Below the pieces are notes generated by a model. The model did not search any database. It was not told where the DNA came from and saw only the letters and a program-made list of their open reading frames with translations. Position numbers and translations under genes: made by a program. This document shows, piece after piece, positions 62,721 through 64,000 of a DNA stretch of 64,000 nt (the first letter of the stretch is position 1; the number at the start of each line of letters is the position of its first letter). The stretch comes from Marinomonas transparens. GTDB taxonomy: Bacteria; Pseudomonadota; Gammaproteobacteria; Pseudomonadales; Marinomonadaceae. The stretch spans positions 248,001 to 312,000 of the forward strand of contig NZ_JAEMNX010000001.1 of NCBI RefSeq assembly GCF_016463975.1. The letters are read 5' to 3'.

Positions 62721-64000
62721 ATGTCATTATCTGTTCGTGAAAAATTAATGGCCATTGTGCTCCTTGTCAGCATCGGCTATGCCGGGTTTGGCGCTTATTC
62801 TGTTTATAACCTGTCATTAATGTCGAATGCTTCTGACGATGCCAGTAATTTGAGTGAACTCACCACTCAGGTGACAAACTTAGAGATATCACGGCTAAAG
62901 TTTGAACGACAAATAGCAGTGCTAACACCGGATAATATCGCGTCACTCAACCAAGAGCTTACTAATATTAAAGAAAATATTGCGGCAGGCTTTCAAACCC
63001 ACCCTTCACTAATTGATGCTGAAGGCAGTTCATTGTTAACAAAAAACCAAGAGTTGTTGCCTGAATATATTACTGCCCTCGAAAAATACCTAGCGACTAA
63101 GCAAACACTAGGACTTAATGCTGAATCTGGCGCCCTAGGCACATTAAATAAATCCGCAACAGAGTTAACTGAGAAATTTGGCTCTCTGGCAAGTTTCGGT
63201 GCAAGTTTCAAGGATATAAGAAATCACGAAAAAGATTTCCTTGCTTACCATAATGAAGCCCATAAAGAAGCATTAATGACGTCACTAAACGCGCTGAAAG
63301 ACAATATCAATAACCTTGGCTTTGGCGATTTCTTTAATCCTATTCTGAAAAACTATGAAGATGCTTTAGCGCCCGTTATCCAGCTGTCTATTGCCTTAAA
63401 CCAACAGCAGATGATCTTTTCAACATTGAGTGAAAGCATTGCCAAGGCTATGGACGAGAGTGTTCACTATTTACAAAACACGCTGTTAAAAAATGCCCAA
63501 AATCGTTCATTAGATACTGCTTCTCAAGCTCGTCAATCATTGATCATTGGCTGCATTACGCTGGCGGTTGTTATTGGTTTTATTTTGATAACGGTGATCC
63601 GTTCGCTAAACCGTAACCTTCAAGGCGTGCTCAATGTACTTACAGAAGTGGCGCGAGGTAAACTCAGTGTTCACAAACTCAATTCTACAACATCAAATAA
63701 AGATGAGTTTCAACAATTATTTATTGCCTCTAATAAGATGTCTGAAGGGTTACGTAATTTGGTAGGCCATCTACTCAACAGTAATCAAAAACTTATCACC
63801 ACAGCCGATGAACTGGACAGCGGCATTCAGATCATTGTGGATGGTAGTGAAAGAATCCGCGATAGAAGCGACACGCTAGCGACTTCGACAGAAGAAATCT
63901 CAGTGACAGCCGATACCGTGCAACATATGACTCAAGCGGTACAAAGTGCCGCTCAAACATCCTATGAATCAGCCGTAAGTGGTGTCAATGCAATGCAAGA
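62721..64000 (+). CDS. Methyl-accepting chemotaxis protein (3' end missing)
   Basis: An open frame of 426 codons from ATG 62721 (AGGAG upstream) to the window end. A first membrane helix covers about 9-30, then a helical-bundle periplasmic region to about 270, a second helix ('LIIGCITLAVVIGFILITVI') near 275-294, a HAMP segment to about 345, and the start of the cytoplasmic signalling coiled coil ('DTLATSTEEISVTADTV'). The kinase-control tip lies beyond the window. The ligand is unknown; hexuronates are possible given the uxu genes alongside. Confidence 0.85.
   Translation, partial: MSLSVREKLMAIVLLVSIGYAGFGAYSVYNLSLMSNASDDASNLSELTTQVTNLEISRLKFERQIAVLTPDNIASLNQELTNIKENIAAGFQTHPSLIDAEGSSLLTKNQELLPEYITALEKYLATKQTLGLNAESGALGTLNKSATELTEKFGSLASFGASFKDIRNHEKDFLAYHNEAHKEALMTSLNALKDNINNLGFGDFFNPILKNYEDALAPVIQLSIALNQQQMIFSTLSESIAKAMDESVHYLQNTLLKNAQNRSLDTASQARQSLIIGCITLAVVIGFILITVIRSLNRNLQGVLNVLTEVARGKLSVHKLNSTTSNKDEFQQLFIASNKMSEGLRNLVGHLLNSNQKLITTADELDSGIQIIVDGSERIRDRSDTLATSTEEISVTADTVQHMTQAVQSAAQTSYESAVSGVNAMQ

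Overview
The window looks like a chromosomal segment of a marine gammaproteobacterium, most likely Marinomonas or a close Oceanospirillales relative. This rests on moderate A+T content, E. coli-like housekeeping operons (dpp, cyo, hemF-aroE, gabDT, uxuBA) and repetitive 'AAAAGTAACCAAAAGG' intergenic elements. Species assignment is an inference. No tRNA, rRNA, CRISPR array or intact insertion sequence was seen.

Layout. 1-5.4 kb: dipeptide ABC transporter operon dppABCDF, with dppA cut by the window edge. 5.4-8.0 kb: single genes (YehS-like, GNAT acetyltransferase plus LysE exporter, HAD nucleotidase, ABM-like protein). 8.3-14.7 kb: an unfamiliar catabolic cluster (DUF3100 membrane protein, small membrane partner, HIBADH-type dehydrogenase, aldehyde dehydrogenase, M20 amidohydrolase, LysR regulator). 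Its two transcription units share a GTTGC-N7-GCAAC inverted repeat. 14.7-19.1 kb: a two-domain beta-propeller phytase divergent from a degenerate-GGDEF membrane protein and an AraC regulator, with Pho-box-like sites on both sides. 19.1-23.8 kb: rsmC, a gamma-glutamylcyclotransferase-like gene, an SDR, a YpeA-like acetyltransferase and a tannase-family esterase. 24.0-28.9 kb: cytochrome bo quinol oxidase operon cyoABCDE. 29-35.8 kb: MocR regulator with a divergent PNPOx-like gene, DUF2798, a TauE/SafE permease, a DinF-type MATE pump, a cluster of DnaA-box-like 9-mers, and a truncated haemoglobin.

35.8-39.3 kb: a YtfH/YtfG-like pair, a scar made of fused fragments of a YafY-type regulator and a second globin copy, a GST and an intact YafY-type regulator. 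39.4-43.2 kb: a small island holding an ATPase-HNH nuclease pair (Septu-like anti-phage module) between two inverted copies of a roughly 290-bp repeat. This is the strongest candidate for an accessory defence system here. 43.2-49.9 kb: a FemAB-like protein, aroE, hemF, lpxM, and a TetR regulator divergent from a stand-alone dihydrolipoyl dehydrogenase. 50.0-54.0 kb: a hydroxyproline catabolic operon and a GntR regulator. 54.4-58.6 kb: gabD-gabT and a LysR regulator. 58.6-62.3 kb: LysR-uxuB-uxuA hexuronate genes. 62.6-64 kb: a leader with a strong terminator hairpin, then a methyl-accepting chemotaxis protein cut by the window end.

Together the genes describe a scavenging heterotroph. It takes up peptides and degrades hydroxyproline, GABA, hexuronates, phytate, esters and probably an N-acylated compound, and it respires through a bo-type oxidase. 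Most pathway genes sit next to their likely regulator and recognisable operator-like palindromes. All alignments and repeat counts were made by eye.
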